DNA from: an uncultured Faecalibacterium sp.
GTDB taxonomy: Bacteria; Bacillota; Clostridia; Oscillospirales; Ruminococcaceae
DNA length: 11,276 nucleotides
Reading direction: 5' to 3'
Assembly (NCBI GenBank): GCA_937917475.1
Contig: CALDNF010000154.1
Span: 1 to 11,276 of the forward strand
The translations under genes and the position numbers were made by a program. The first letter of the stretch is position 1. Each line of letters begins with the position of its first letter. Shown here one piece after another: positions 5,295-11,276 of the stretch. Below the pieces are notes generated by a model. It had not been told where the DNA came from. It was given only the letters and a program-made list of their open reading frames with translations, and did no database searches.

Positions 5295-6932
5295 CTATGT
5301 CTTGATCTCGACAGTCCGGCTTCCAAGGTTCTCATAAATGCGGTGGGAGACCGAGAGAACCGTGCGTCCCTCAGAAGCACGGCGCAGAGCTTCCAGCACC
5401 CGGGCCTCGGTCTCGGCATCCAGATTTGCCGTGATCTCGTCTAGCAGAAGCACCGCCGGGTCTGCGGCTACGGCACGGGCAATGGACAGCAGCTGCCATT
5501 CGCCCTGCGAGAACATCCCCTCTGTGCATACGGTATCATAGCCATCCGGCAAAGCCTGAATGGCGGTATCAATCCCGGCAAGTTCTGCGGCCCTGTGAGC
5601 CATTTCATCGGTGATTTGTGGATCACTCAGGGTGATCTGTTCCAGCACTGTTCCCGGCACACGGGAGAAATGCTGTTCCACGCAGCCGATGCAGGTGCGC
5701 CGCTCCCGGTCTGCGATGGCTGAGGCATCCACGCCGCCGATGGTCACTGTACCGGCCTGCGGCTGGTAGAGACCCAGCAGGAGCTTGAACACCGTGCTTT
5801 TTCCGGCACCAGTCCGGCCCACCAGTGTGACCTGCTCGCCCTGCCCAACGGTCATGGAAAAATCACACATGACCGGCTTTTCTCCATAGCCAAAGGTCAC
5901 ATGAGAGAGCTCCACCTGCCCCCGTGCAGCAGTCTTTTGTTCTTCGGCAATGACCCGCTCCGGCTGAGCCAGAAAGGCATCGATCCGCTTGACGCCTGCC
6001 ATTGCCGATTGAATGGTCTGGATCTCCATGCCGAGGCTTTCGATGGGCGCAAAGATGCGGGAAATGTAGTTGATAACCGCCACCGAAGTACCCACCGACA
6101 TCCCGAACAGGTTCAGGACCACCGCATTGCCGGATGCAGATAGCAGCATGACGATGCCCACTACCACTGCATTTAGCACCAGCACCACCGGCGAATAGAT
6201 CGCATCGTAGAAGTTCGTGCGCTCCATAGCGGAATAACTCTCCCCGATGCATCGGTCGTAGCGGCGTTCCATGTATGTTTCCAGCCCGAGGGCACGGATG
6301 GTGCGGATGTTATGCAGCGTTTCCGGCACCTGCCCGGACACGGCTGCAACGGCACGGCGGTTATCCAGCTGAGCCGCCAGCATCCGTTTCTGGACATGGC
6401 GGGTGAATACCGCAAACAGCGGCAGCACCAACAGCAGGATCAGCGCAAGTCCGGTATTTTTTACTGCAATGACCGCCATGATGGAGATAATGCGGCAGGC
6501 ATCCGCCACCATGCTGATGATGCCGGAAGTGAACAGGGCCTCCACCGTGTCCACATCGCCGGAAAAGCGAGCGGCCACCTCACCGGGATTTTGTGCCACC
6601 AGCGTGCTTGCAGGCAGAAGCGTCAGCTTTTTGGACATCTCCGAGCGCAATGCGTGGGGCATTTTCTGGCCGAACAGCACCAGCAGACTTTCCTGTGCCG
6701 AAGAGAGCACTCCCTCCAGAGCCAGACTGCCAAAATAGAGCAACACCGCCAGAAACGTCAGCGGGAGGCCTGCGGTCAGGTGATTGATAATGCGAGCCAG
6801 CAGCAGCGGCGGGAGCAGCGATGCTGCCACCGATGCAGCCACACAGAGGATCGTGCCCGCCGTGAGAAGATGGTGGGATGCCGCTGCCATCCGGATGGCA
6901 GCAAATACGCCGTTTTTCCGTCTGTTATTCAC
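5295..6932 (-). CDS. ABC exporter half-transporter, subunit 2 (consensus Walker B, degenerate signature)
   Basis: A 545-residue type IV (exporter-fold) half-transporter: a six-helix membrane domain (about 20-310) fused to an ATPase domain (about 338-545). Visible motifs are Walker A GRTGAGKST (372-380), Q-loop Gln420, Walker B VLLLDE with catalytic Glu499, and switch His530. The signature is FSQGEWQ (474-480) instead of LSGGQ. It therefore gives good Walker motifs to one ATP site and a poor signature to the other, matching the reciprocal defect in the neighbouring subunit. The start is GTG, overlapping the previous stop as GTGA, with GGGGGAG 8 nt upstream, so translation is coupled. The C-terminus is short, ending just after the switch region. 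Substrate is unknown; MarR control suggests a drug or toxic compound. Confidence 0.93.
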   Translation of the reverse strand: MNNRRKNGVFAAIRMAAASHHLLTAGTILCVAASVAASLLPPLLLARIINHLTAGLPLTFLAVLLYFGSLALEGVLSSAQESLLVLFGQKMPHALRSEMSKKLTLLPASTLVAQNPGEVAARFSGDVDTVEALFTSGIISMVADACRIISIMAVIAVKNTGLALILLLVLPLFAVFTRHVQKRMLAAQLDNRRAVAAVSGQVPETLHNIRTIRALGLETYMERRYDRCIGESYSAMERTNFYDAIYSPVVLVLNAVVVGIVMLLSASGNAVVLNLFGMSVGTSVAVINYISRIFAPIESLGMEIQTIQSAMAGVKRIDAFLAQPERVIAEEQKTAARGQVELSHVTFGYGEKPVMCDFSMTVGQGEQVTLVGRTGAGKSTVFKLLLGLYQPQAGTVTIGGVDASAIADRERRTCIGCVEQHFSRVPGTVLEQITLSDPQITDEMAHRAAELAGIDTAIQALPDGYDTVCTEGMFSQGEWQLLSIARAVAADPAVLLLDEITANLDAETEARVLEALRRASEGRTVLSVSHRIYENLGSRTVEIKT

Positions 6933-8668
6933 GCTGCATCTCCCCCTTTCCTACCGGTCTGGCTTTCGTACAGCTGCCGATACACCGGCTCCGATGCCAT
7001 CAGCTCCTCATGGGTGCCAACGGCTGTCCTTCCATTTTCCATAAAGATCACCTGCTGCATCTGCGGGAAGTGATACAGGCGGTGAGAAATGAGAAATACG
7101 ACTTTATCCTTTGCATATTCCTGAAGGTTCGCAAAGATTGTATCCTCGGTGCTGCAGTCCAGTGCCGAGAAGGGGTCGTCCAGAATCAGGACCGGCCGGG
7201 GGTGCGCCAGCGTTCTTGCCAATGCCAGCCGCTGCGCCTGTCCGCCGGAAAGCCGGGTGCCGCTGCTGCCGATGACGGTATCCAGACCGTTTTCCATCCG
7301 GAGCACTTCTTCTCTCAGGGCTGACGCCGTAAGACACGGCATTGCATCTTCCGTGCTGCCGCAAAGGGCATTATTTTGTATCGTGTCGGCACTGAGTTCC
7401 GGGTCGTGTCCCAGATACCCCACTGTGGCAGCGATCTGTCTCGGCGTCAGGCTCGAAAATTCCGTTTTGCCAAAGCAGGCCGAGCCGCCGTAGGGTGCTT
7501 CGCAAAGGAATACCCGGCCAAAGGTAGATTTGCCGCAGGCCACCGGGCCGGTCACGCCAATGATGTCACCCGGATGTGCCGTCAGATTCAGCCCGGCAAA
7601 AACAGGCTCGTCCCCATAGGCAAAAGAGAGGTTTTTCAGCGTTACCGCTTCGGCTGCGGGCACGTTCAAAGCTTCCAGCTGTTCCGGCTGCTTCATCAGC
7701 GGTTTGATCCGTTTCCAGGAAACTTCTGCTTTCTGCACCGAGTTAAAAAGCTTTGCTACTTTAGAGGACTTGACCACCAGCTTGGTAAAACAGGAGAGAA
7801 AAGTGGTAAAGGCCGCAATATCCCATGCACTCCATCCGGTGCCAAGGACGTTCTTTGCGCCGAACCACAGGATGAACAGCACACCTGCTTCCGACGCCGC
7901 CAGATACAGCGGCGGCAGAGCCGACTGCCACACATTGCTGCGCACTGCTGTCTTTTCGTAGCGATCCAGCGCAGACTCGTACTTTTCTTCTCTGGCGTTC
8001 TCACATCCGTAAATGCGGTAGGTCACAGCGTTCTGGGCACGGTCCAGCGTTGCGGTGCTCAGTGCACCGGCAGCTTTTTTGTAAGCTGCGCCGGCACGCT
8101 GCACCGGCTTTTTCATCCATGCGGCGCAAACATAGGACACCGGCGTGAAGATCAGGCTGAGCAGAGCCAGCCGCCAGTCATACACCAGCAGCATCACCGC
8201 ATAGCCTGCCAGAGCTACACCGGTATCAAACACCTCTGTGGTGAATTTCCGCATTCCTTCCACGCAGTCATCCACATCGGAGATTGCCTTGGTCATCAGC
8301 TCACCGGCTCCCTCCTTTTCCAGAGCGGAACGGCTCTGCCGCACCAGATTGGCGTAAAGGATGCCCTTCATCCGGCGGTTGATGTTGTTGGCAAAGCGGC
8401 GGACGTAAAACCGCTTGACGAAGCGTGCCGTCTGCACCAGCAGTGTGACCAGAATATAGGCCAGCACCAGCATCGCCATTTGGGCTGCGGTCTCGCTGCC
8501 GCCCAGAATATCGGCCAGACACTGTGCCAAACGGCCCTCAAACCATGGCGTTGCCAGCAGGCCGATGTTATAGACCAGACCCGAAAGGGTCACAAAGGCC
8601 AGCGGCAGCCACTCGGCCCGGAAATAGGAAATCACCCGGTCAGGGCGGAATGTCTGTTCAGTTTTCAC
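6929..8668 (-). CDS. ABC exporter half-transporter, subunit 1 (degenerate Walker B, consensus signature)
   Basis: A 579-residue half-transporter with an N-terminal exporter membrane domain (about 15-320) and a C-terminal ATPase domain. Motifs: Walker A GPVACGKST (374-382), signature LSGGQ (473-477), Walker B VLILDD with Asp498 in place of the catalytic Glu, and switch His529. The usual Q-loop glutamine is His421 (GYLGHDPEL). This is the pattern of the partner that carries the non-hydrolytic Walker motifs in heterodimeric exporters such as TM287/288, BmrCD and LmrCD. I prefer the GTG at 8668, with AGGAGG 11 nt upstream. The in-frame GTG at 8680 overlaps the ribosome site and would add four residues. 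The start lies inside the marR 3' end (11-nt overlap) and the gene overlaps the next subunit by 4 nt, so both should be made in equal amounts. Confidence 0.93.
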   Translation of the reverse strand: MKTEQTFRPDRVISYFRAEWLPLAFVTLSGLVYNIGLLATPWFEGRLAQCLADILGGSETAAQMAMLVLAYILVTLLVQTARFVKRFYVRRFANNINRRMKGILYANLVRQSRSALEKEGAGELMTKAISDVDDCVEGMRKFTTEVFDTGVALAGYAVMLLVYDWRLALLSLIFTPVSYVCAAWMKKPVQRAGAAYKKAAGALSTATLDRAQNAVTYRIYGCENAREEKYESALDRYEKTAVRSNVWQSALPPLYLAASEAGVLFILWFGAKNVLGTGWSAWDIAAFTTFLSCFTKLVVKSSKVAKLFNSVQKAEVSWKRIKPLMKQPEQLEALNVPAAEAVTLKNLSFAYGDEPVFAGLNLTAHPGDIIGVTGPVACGKSTFGRVFLCEAPYGGSACFGKTEFSSLTPRQIAATVGYLGHDPELSADTIQNNALCGSTEDAMPCLTASALREEVLRMENGLDTVIGSSGTRLSGGQAQRLALARTLAHPRPVLILDDPFSALDCSTEDTIFANLQEYAKDKVVFLISHRLYHFPQMQQVIFMENGRTAVGTHEELMASEPVYRQLYESQTGRKGGDAA

Positions 8669-9134
8669 TGCTCGGTTCACCTCCTGCGTTTTTCCGGAAA
8701 TGCGGGAATCCCGCCCTGCTCTCGGTCTTGGATGCCGTGTAAAGCTTATTTAGCGATGCGGCAAAGGCGGCCGCTTCCTCCTCAGTCAGCACGTTGGTCA
8801 GGTACTCATAAAAAGCCGCTTCGATCTCCGCTTTGGAAGATTTCAGGTTTTCGGCCTTTTCTGTGGGGAACAGCAGCTGGCTGCGCCGGTCATTGGGGGC
8901 GTCCCTGCGGGTCAGATACCCCTTCATTTCCAGATTTTTTGTCCGCCGGGCGATTGCCGCCTTGTCTGCGTGCAGAAGTTCCGCCAATGCCGCCTGCGTA
9001 CAGCCCGGATGATGGCGCAGCGCATGGATCAGATCGATCTCTGCCGTGCCCACCCCCTCTTCCCGCATGGTAAGCAGGACGAGTTTTTCTGCCTCCCGTG
9101 CAATTTTGGTGATTTTTCGTTCCGTAATATCCAT
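8658..9134 (-). CDS. MarR family transcriptional repressor
   Basis: A 158-residue protein of normal MarR size. Central winged helix-turn-helix: helix pair TQAALAELLHADKAAIARRTKNLEMKGY (46-73) followed by the wing TRRDAPNDRRSQLLF (75-89), which has the family's Asp-x-Arg-Ser pattern. Flanking helices form the dimer interface. MarR proteins bind palindromes as dimers and release DNA on binding phenolic or other toxic ligands. It heads the operon with two ABC exporter subunits, and its own promoter is followed by two palindromes, so autorepression and induction of the efflux pump are expected. ATG at 9134 is preferred over GTG at 9140, since GGGGG lies 5 nt before the ATG and touches the GTG. 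Confidence 0.93.
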   Translation of the reverse strand: MDITERKITKIAREAEKLVLLTMREEGVGTAEIDLIHALRHHPGCTQAALAELLHADKAAIARRTKNLEMKGYLTRRDAPNDRRSQLLFPTEKAENLKSSKAEIEAAFYEYLTNVLTEEEAAAFAASLNKLYTASKTESRAGFPHFRKNAGGEPSSEN

Positions 9135-9159
9135 AGACACCCCCGGAAATTTTCAATAA

Positions 9160-9187
9160 GATGTATCTACATCGTTGTACGTACAAC
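9160..9187. promoter_or_regulatory. Tandem palindromic operator, probable MarR binding sites
   Basis: Two 14-bp dyads abut without a gap. GTTGTAC/GTACAAC at 9174-9187 is a perfect palindrome. GATGTA/TACATC at 9160-9173 is perfect around a 2-bp centre. The half-sites GTTGTA and GATGTA are near-identical. They lie directly downstream of the -10 at 9189-9194 and cover the predicted transcription start, an ideal place for repression. The assignment to the adjacent MarR protein is inference from position and symmetry. Confidence 0.75.
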
Positions 9188-9188
9188 A

Positions 9189-9216
9189 ATTATAGCACAA
9201 AACTTCGATCTGGCAA
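9189..9216 (-). promoter_or_regulatory. Promoter of the marR-ABC exporter operon
   Basis: On the minus strand TTGCCA (9216-9211), a 16-bp spacer and a perfect TATAAT (9194-9189). It begins 22 bp after the stop of the YolD-like gene, with no terminator between, so read-through from the polymerase operon would also reach marR. Confidence 0.82.
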
Positions 9217-9238
9217 GGGGGCAGCAGATGATGAAGCC

Positions 9239-9445
9239 TCAGCGTTCCTTCTTCTCCACCTCAGCGATCTGCTCCTCATATCCACGCAGAGCAGCAAACG
9301 GTGAAAAAATCTTTGCCCGGTTTTGCAGTGTCATCCGGGGATGCCTGCGCAGAGAGCTTTCCGTCTGCGGACGCTCTTTTTCGATGATGTCCGCATATTT
9401 CCGGGCTGTTTCCCGCCCGACCTTACTTGTTTTGTAGTGTTCCAT
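9239..9445 (-). CDS. YolD-like family protein
   Basis: A 68-residue, charged, soluble protein. The C-terminal half, HPRMTLQNRAKIFSPFAAL followed by RGYEEQI (35-60), is the conserved core of YolD-like proteins of Firmicutes, which are commonly encoded next to Y-family polymerases of the UvrX type. Their role is not well settled; a link to SOS or translesion synthesis is inferred from this pairing. The ATG at 9445 has AGGAGG 5 nt upstream and lies inside the 3' end of the polymerase gene, giving a 23-nt overlap. A longer in-frame version starting at 9511 lacks a comparable ribosome site and would overlap the polymerase further, so it is not used. Confidence 0.85.
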   Translation of the reverse strand: MEHYKTSKVGRETARKYADIIEKERPQTESSLRRHPRMTLQNRAKIFSPFAALRGYEEQIAEVEKKER

Positions 9446-10934
9446 TGCGTCCTCCTGCACTGTGTCCGCCGATCTGTCCGTTGCGCTGGCGCATGGTAGC
9501 TCCTTCCTCAAAGCTGCTGGCTTTCAGAACAGAATTCTTTCCGTACTTGTTCTTGATCTCCAGCATAGCCTGCTGCAATCTGCGTTCTTTTTCGAGCTTT
9601 TTTGTATCTGTAAAGAGGTCCACCTGATAAACGCCCTCGTCGGGTGCTACCTTATTGGCGTTGAGGGTAATACGCCGCACCGTCAGGGCCGGGTCTGTGA
9701 TGCGTTCGAACAATTTCACACTTTCCGTGATCACGCTGCTGCCAAGATTTGTGGGCACATCAAAACGCACCGTCCCATGCGCCGCTTTGGGGATGGTCCT
9801 GCCGTAGCGGTCGGTTTGGGTCTGCCCCCGATAGCTGCCCTTATCAACATTTTCCCGATCATAGCCCACTTCCAGTGTCAGCGATTCCGTCACCAGCTTT
9901 TTCTCCATCAGCCGGAACATCAGGGTCTCTGCCATTTCCCGGACAATGAGCTTCGCTTTCTCGTTCGGATAAGGGCAGGACAGCACCTGTCCTTCGGTGA
10001 TGCTGTTGGTGCTGGGTCTGTAGCTTTTGATCTGCTCCATCCCGCAGGGTTCGTACCCCCAGGCGTGGTCGATAAGCAGTTCTGCATCCACGCCGAAGAT
10101 CTCGTACAGCCGATCTTCCCCATGGATCGAAAATCGGGCAAGGTCTCCCATTGTGTAAATACCGTGGGCTTCCAGCTTTTTTACCGTGCCGGGCCCGGTC
10201 ATCCAAAAGTCGGTCAATGGCCGATGATCCCAGAGCAGATACCGGTAGGACATTTCGTCCAATTCCGCCACACGCACACCATCCTCATCGGGCGGGATGT
10301 GCTTTGCCACAATATCCATTGCCAGCTTTGCCAGATAGAGGTTGGTACCGATGCCTACGGTAGCTGTGATGCCGGTGCTGCGCAGCACATCCCGAACCAT
10401 CGTCGCCGCCAATTCATGGGCCGTCATTTTGTAGAACGGAAGATACCCGGTGACATCGATAAACACCTCATCGATGGAATAAGGGTAAATATCATCCGGG
10501 GATACATATTTAAGGTAAGTCTCATAGATTTGAGTCGAAACATTCAGATACCGCTGCATCCGGGGCGGGGCGATGATGTAGCTCAGCCCCAACGCCGGGT
10601 CCCGCTCCAATGCAGGGGCGTCAAAGGATGTGCTGGCAAAATGATACCGGCCGTCCTCGCCCCGCACTGCTTTGTGCTGACGGATGGCCGCTTGCAGCCG
10701 CTGCGCATTGATGTCCTTTACCCGCTGGACCACCTCAAAAAGCCGTGCCCGGCCGGAAATTTTACAGGCTTTTAGGGAAGGCGAGACTGCTAGACAGATG
10801 GTCTTTTCCGTGCGGGAGGCATCCGCTACCACAAGATTTGTGGTCAGCGGATCCAGATGACGGTCAGCGCACTCGACCGATGCATAAAAGCTTTTCAGAT
10901 CGATTGCAAGATAAGTGTGCTCTTTTCCGTTCAT
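9423..10934 (-). CDS. Y-family DNA polymerase (UmuC/UvrX-like translesion polymerase)
   Basis: A 503-residue polymerase expected to copy past DNA lesions at the cost of fidelity. Catalytic carboxylates are visible: Asp12 in AIDLKSFYASVE, with Glu21 nearby, and Asp155-Glu156 in YSIDEVFID. Tyr17 is the likely steric gate. A helix-hairpin-helix segment (WMTGPGTVKKLEAHGIYTMGDLA, 244-266) precedes a little-finger domain (about 310-430). QVDLF (437-441) fits the beta-clamp binding consensus QL[SD]LF. The region 84-125 between palm and finger parts looks longer than in DinB, as in UvrX-type enzymes. The ATG at 10934 has AGAGGGG 6 nt upstream; the GTG at 10952 is less likely. It overlaps the YolD-like gene, and the two probably form one operon. 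Confidence 0.94.
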   Translation of the reverse strand: MNGKEHTYLAIDLKSFYASVECADRHLDPLTTNLVVADASRTEKTICLAVSPSLKACKISGRARLFEVVQRVKDINAQRLQAAIRQHKAVRGEDGRYHFASTSFDAPALERDPALGLSYIIAPPRMQRYLNVSTQIYETYLKYVSPDDIYPYSIDEVFIDVTGYLPFYKMTAHELAATMVRDVLRSTGITATVGIGTNLYLAKLAMDIVAKHIPPDEDGVRVAELDEMSYRYLLWDHRPLTDFWMTGPGTVKKLEAHGIYTMGDLARFSIHGEDRLYEIFGVDAELLIDHAWGYEPCGMEQIKSYRPSTNSITEGQVLSCPYPNEKAKLIVREMAETLMFRLMEKKLVTESLTLEVGYDRENVDKGSYRGQTQTDRYGRTIPKAAHGTVRFDVPTNLGSSVITESVKLFERITDPALTVRRITLNANKVAPDEGVYQVDLFTDTKKLEKERRLQQAMLEIKNKYGKNSVLKASSFEEGATMRQRNGQIGGHSAGGRNGTLQNK

Positions 10935-10981
10935 CGTATCCCCTCTTTCCACCTGTTTGCAGAATCACAACCTTTTATCTT

Positions 10982-11010
10982 ATTATAATAAATCCGTTTG
11001 CTGTTTTCAA
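10982..11010 (-). promoter_or_regulatory. Promoter of the Y-family polymerase/YolD-like operon
   Basis: On the minus strand TTGAAA (11010-11005), a 17-bp spacer and TATAAT (10987-10982). An 8-mer of the form CYGTTTGC (plus strand) occurs in the spacer (10994-11001) and again between the start site and ribosome site (10953-10960). I see no GAAC-N4-GTTC type LexA box in this interval. Confidence 0.8.
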
Positions 11011-11109
11011 GAGGATATCTTGTCTCTGCTTTTGAAATGTCCGGGATAAGATCGAGGAATTCATGAAAGGCGGAATCCTTCCTGTCGGCAGAACAATTTT
11101 GCTTTTGTC

Positions 11110-11138
11110 TTGTTTCCGGCCTGTTGCATCACTATAAT
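11110..11138 (+). promoter_or_regulatory. Promoter of the right-edge transporter gene
   Basis: TTGTTT (11110-11115), a 17-bp spacer and TATAAT (11133-11138). The start would be near 11145, about 33 bp before the ATG. The 243 bp between the two divergent genes hold this promoter and the polymerase promoter; nothing else in it is convincing. Confidence 0.7.
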
Positions 11139-11177
11139 ATAAAGTAGAATCATTCAACGTACAAGGAAGTGTAACCC

Positions 11178-11276
11178 ATGAAGCTCAAGCAATTCATACA
11201 ACAGGAAACGGTTCTCACAGTAGCCGCTGTACTGGCCGTTTTCTCCATGTTTTTTGTTCCGCCGGATGCTCAATAT
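11178..11276 (+). CDS. Membrane protein N-terminus, probable ArsB/citrate-type anion transporter (partial)
   Basis: Only the first 33 codons lie in the window. They encode a short basic-amphipathic start (MKLKQFIQQE) and one hydrophobic segment, TVLTVAAVLAVFSMFFVPP (11-29). This start resembles members of the ion transporter superfamily (SLC13/ArsB/CitM type permeases) in clostridia, whose first helix is often preceded by a similar FIKKE-like stretch and ends in a Pro-rich turn. That resemblance is from memory and rests on few residues. The ATG follows AAGGA about 10 nt upstream and the promoter at 11110-11138. It is divergent from the polymerase gene and need not be related to it. Confidence 0.6.
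   Translation, partial: MKLKQFIQQETVLTVAAVLAVFSMFFVPPDAQY

Noticed and set aside
5276..5419. 48-codon N-terminal extension of the cysteine-rich protein
   Set aside because: It overlaps the ABC gene out of frame, is Arg/Pro-rich, and the ATG at 5275 has a good ribosome site in the natural intergenic gap.
7376..9073. 565-codon plus-strand open frame opposite ABC subunit 1 and marR
   Set aside because: It is antisense to two genes with clear family motifs, has no ribosome site, and its translation is rich in Cys, His, Arg and Gln with no recognisable domain. It is a codon-bias shadow.
9462..10775. 437-codon plus-strand open frame opposite the polymerase
   Set aside because: Antisense to a polymerase with all catalytic motifs; low-complexity-like composition and no start signals.
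10975..11157. 60-codon minus-strand frame upstream of the polymerase
   Set aside because: It spans the polymerase promoter, has no ribosome site and shows no family resemblance.
1..11276. CRISPR array, insertion sequence or transposase
   Set aside because: No regularly spaced repeats, no terminal inverted repeats flanking a transposase-like frame, and no recombinase motifs were seen on either strand.

Overview
The window reads as a chromosomal stretch from a moderately GC-rich gut Firmicute of the Oscillospiraceae/Ruminococcaceae type. A Faecalibacterium-like genome is my best guess, from the protein sequences, the TPP-riboswitch thiamin salvage operon with ThiT, and the Y-family polymerase/YolD-like pair. 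That assignment is inference; no 16S or other marker gene is present. Genes are tightly packed, with many 4 to 23 nt overlaps and frequent GTG starts. Every gene except the aldo/keto reductase and the partial gene at the right edge is on the minus strand.

Left edge (1-228): the 5' two thirds of a minus-strand tRNA-Ala(CGC), preceded by a tRNA-like 5' half that repeats its first 22 nt. Both lie behind one strong promoter. Then comes a thiamin salvage operon (229-2511, minus): a promoter inside the 3' end of the upstream regulator gene, a TPP riboswitch, a rho-independent terminator, then thiD, thiT and tenA with overlapping ends. Together these would import thiamin or related pyrimidines, release HMP from degraded thiamin, and phosphorylate it. 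Expression would be off when TPP is abundant.

Middle (2484-4342): a LysR-type regulator is divergent from an aldo/keto reductase. Their predicted promoters share one inverted repeat and run face to face. A long hairpin with an A-tract on one side and a T-tract on the other closes both the reductase gene and the operon converging on it.

Efflux operon (4349-9216, minus): a MarR-type repressor, two half-size ABC exporter subunits, and a conserved cysteine-rich protein that I do not recognise but that looks like a distant U32-type TIM barrel. The two ABC subunits have complementary defects, as in heterodimeric exporters with one consensus and one degenerate ATP site. The marR promoter is followed immediately by two abutting 14-bp palindromes, probably the autoregulatory operator.

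Right part (9239-11276): a Y-family translesion polymerase gene overlaps a YolD-like gene (minus strand), directly upstream of the efflux operon. A divergent gene whose first 33 codons resemble an ArsB/citrate-type anion transporter runs off the right edge. Both directions have good sigma-A-type promoters. I found no canonical LexA box.

The least explained items are the cysteine-rich protein tied to the exporter, the tRNA-like leader before tRNA-Ala, and the tandem MarR operator.
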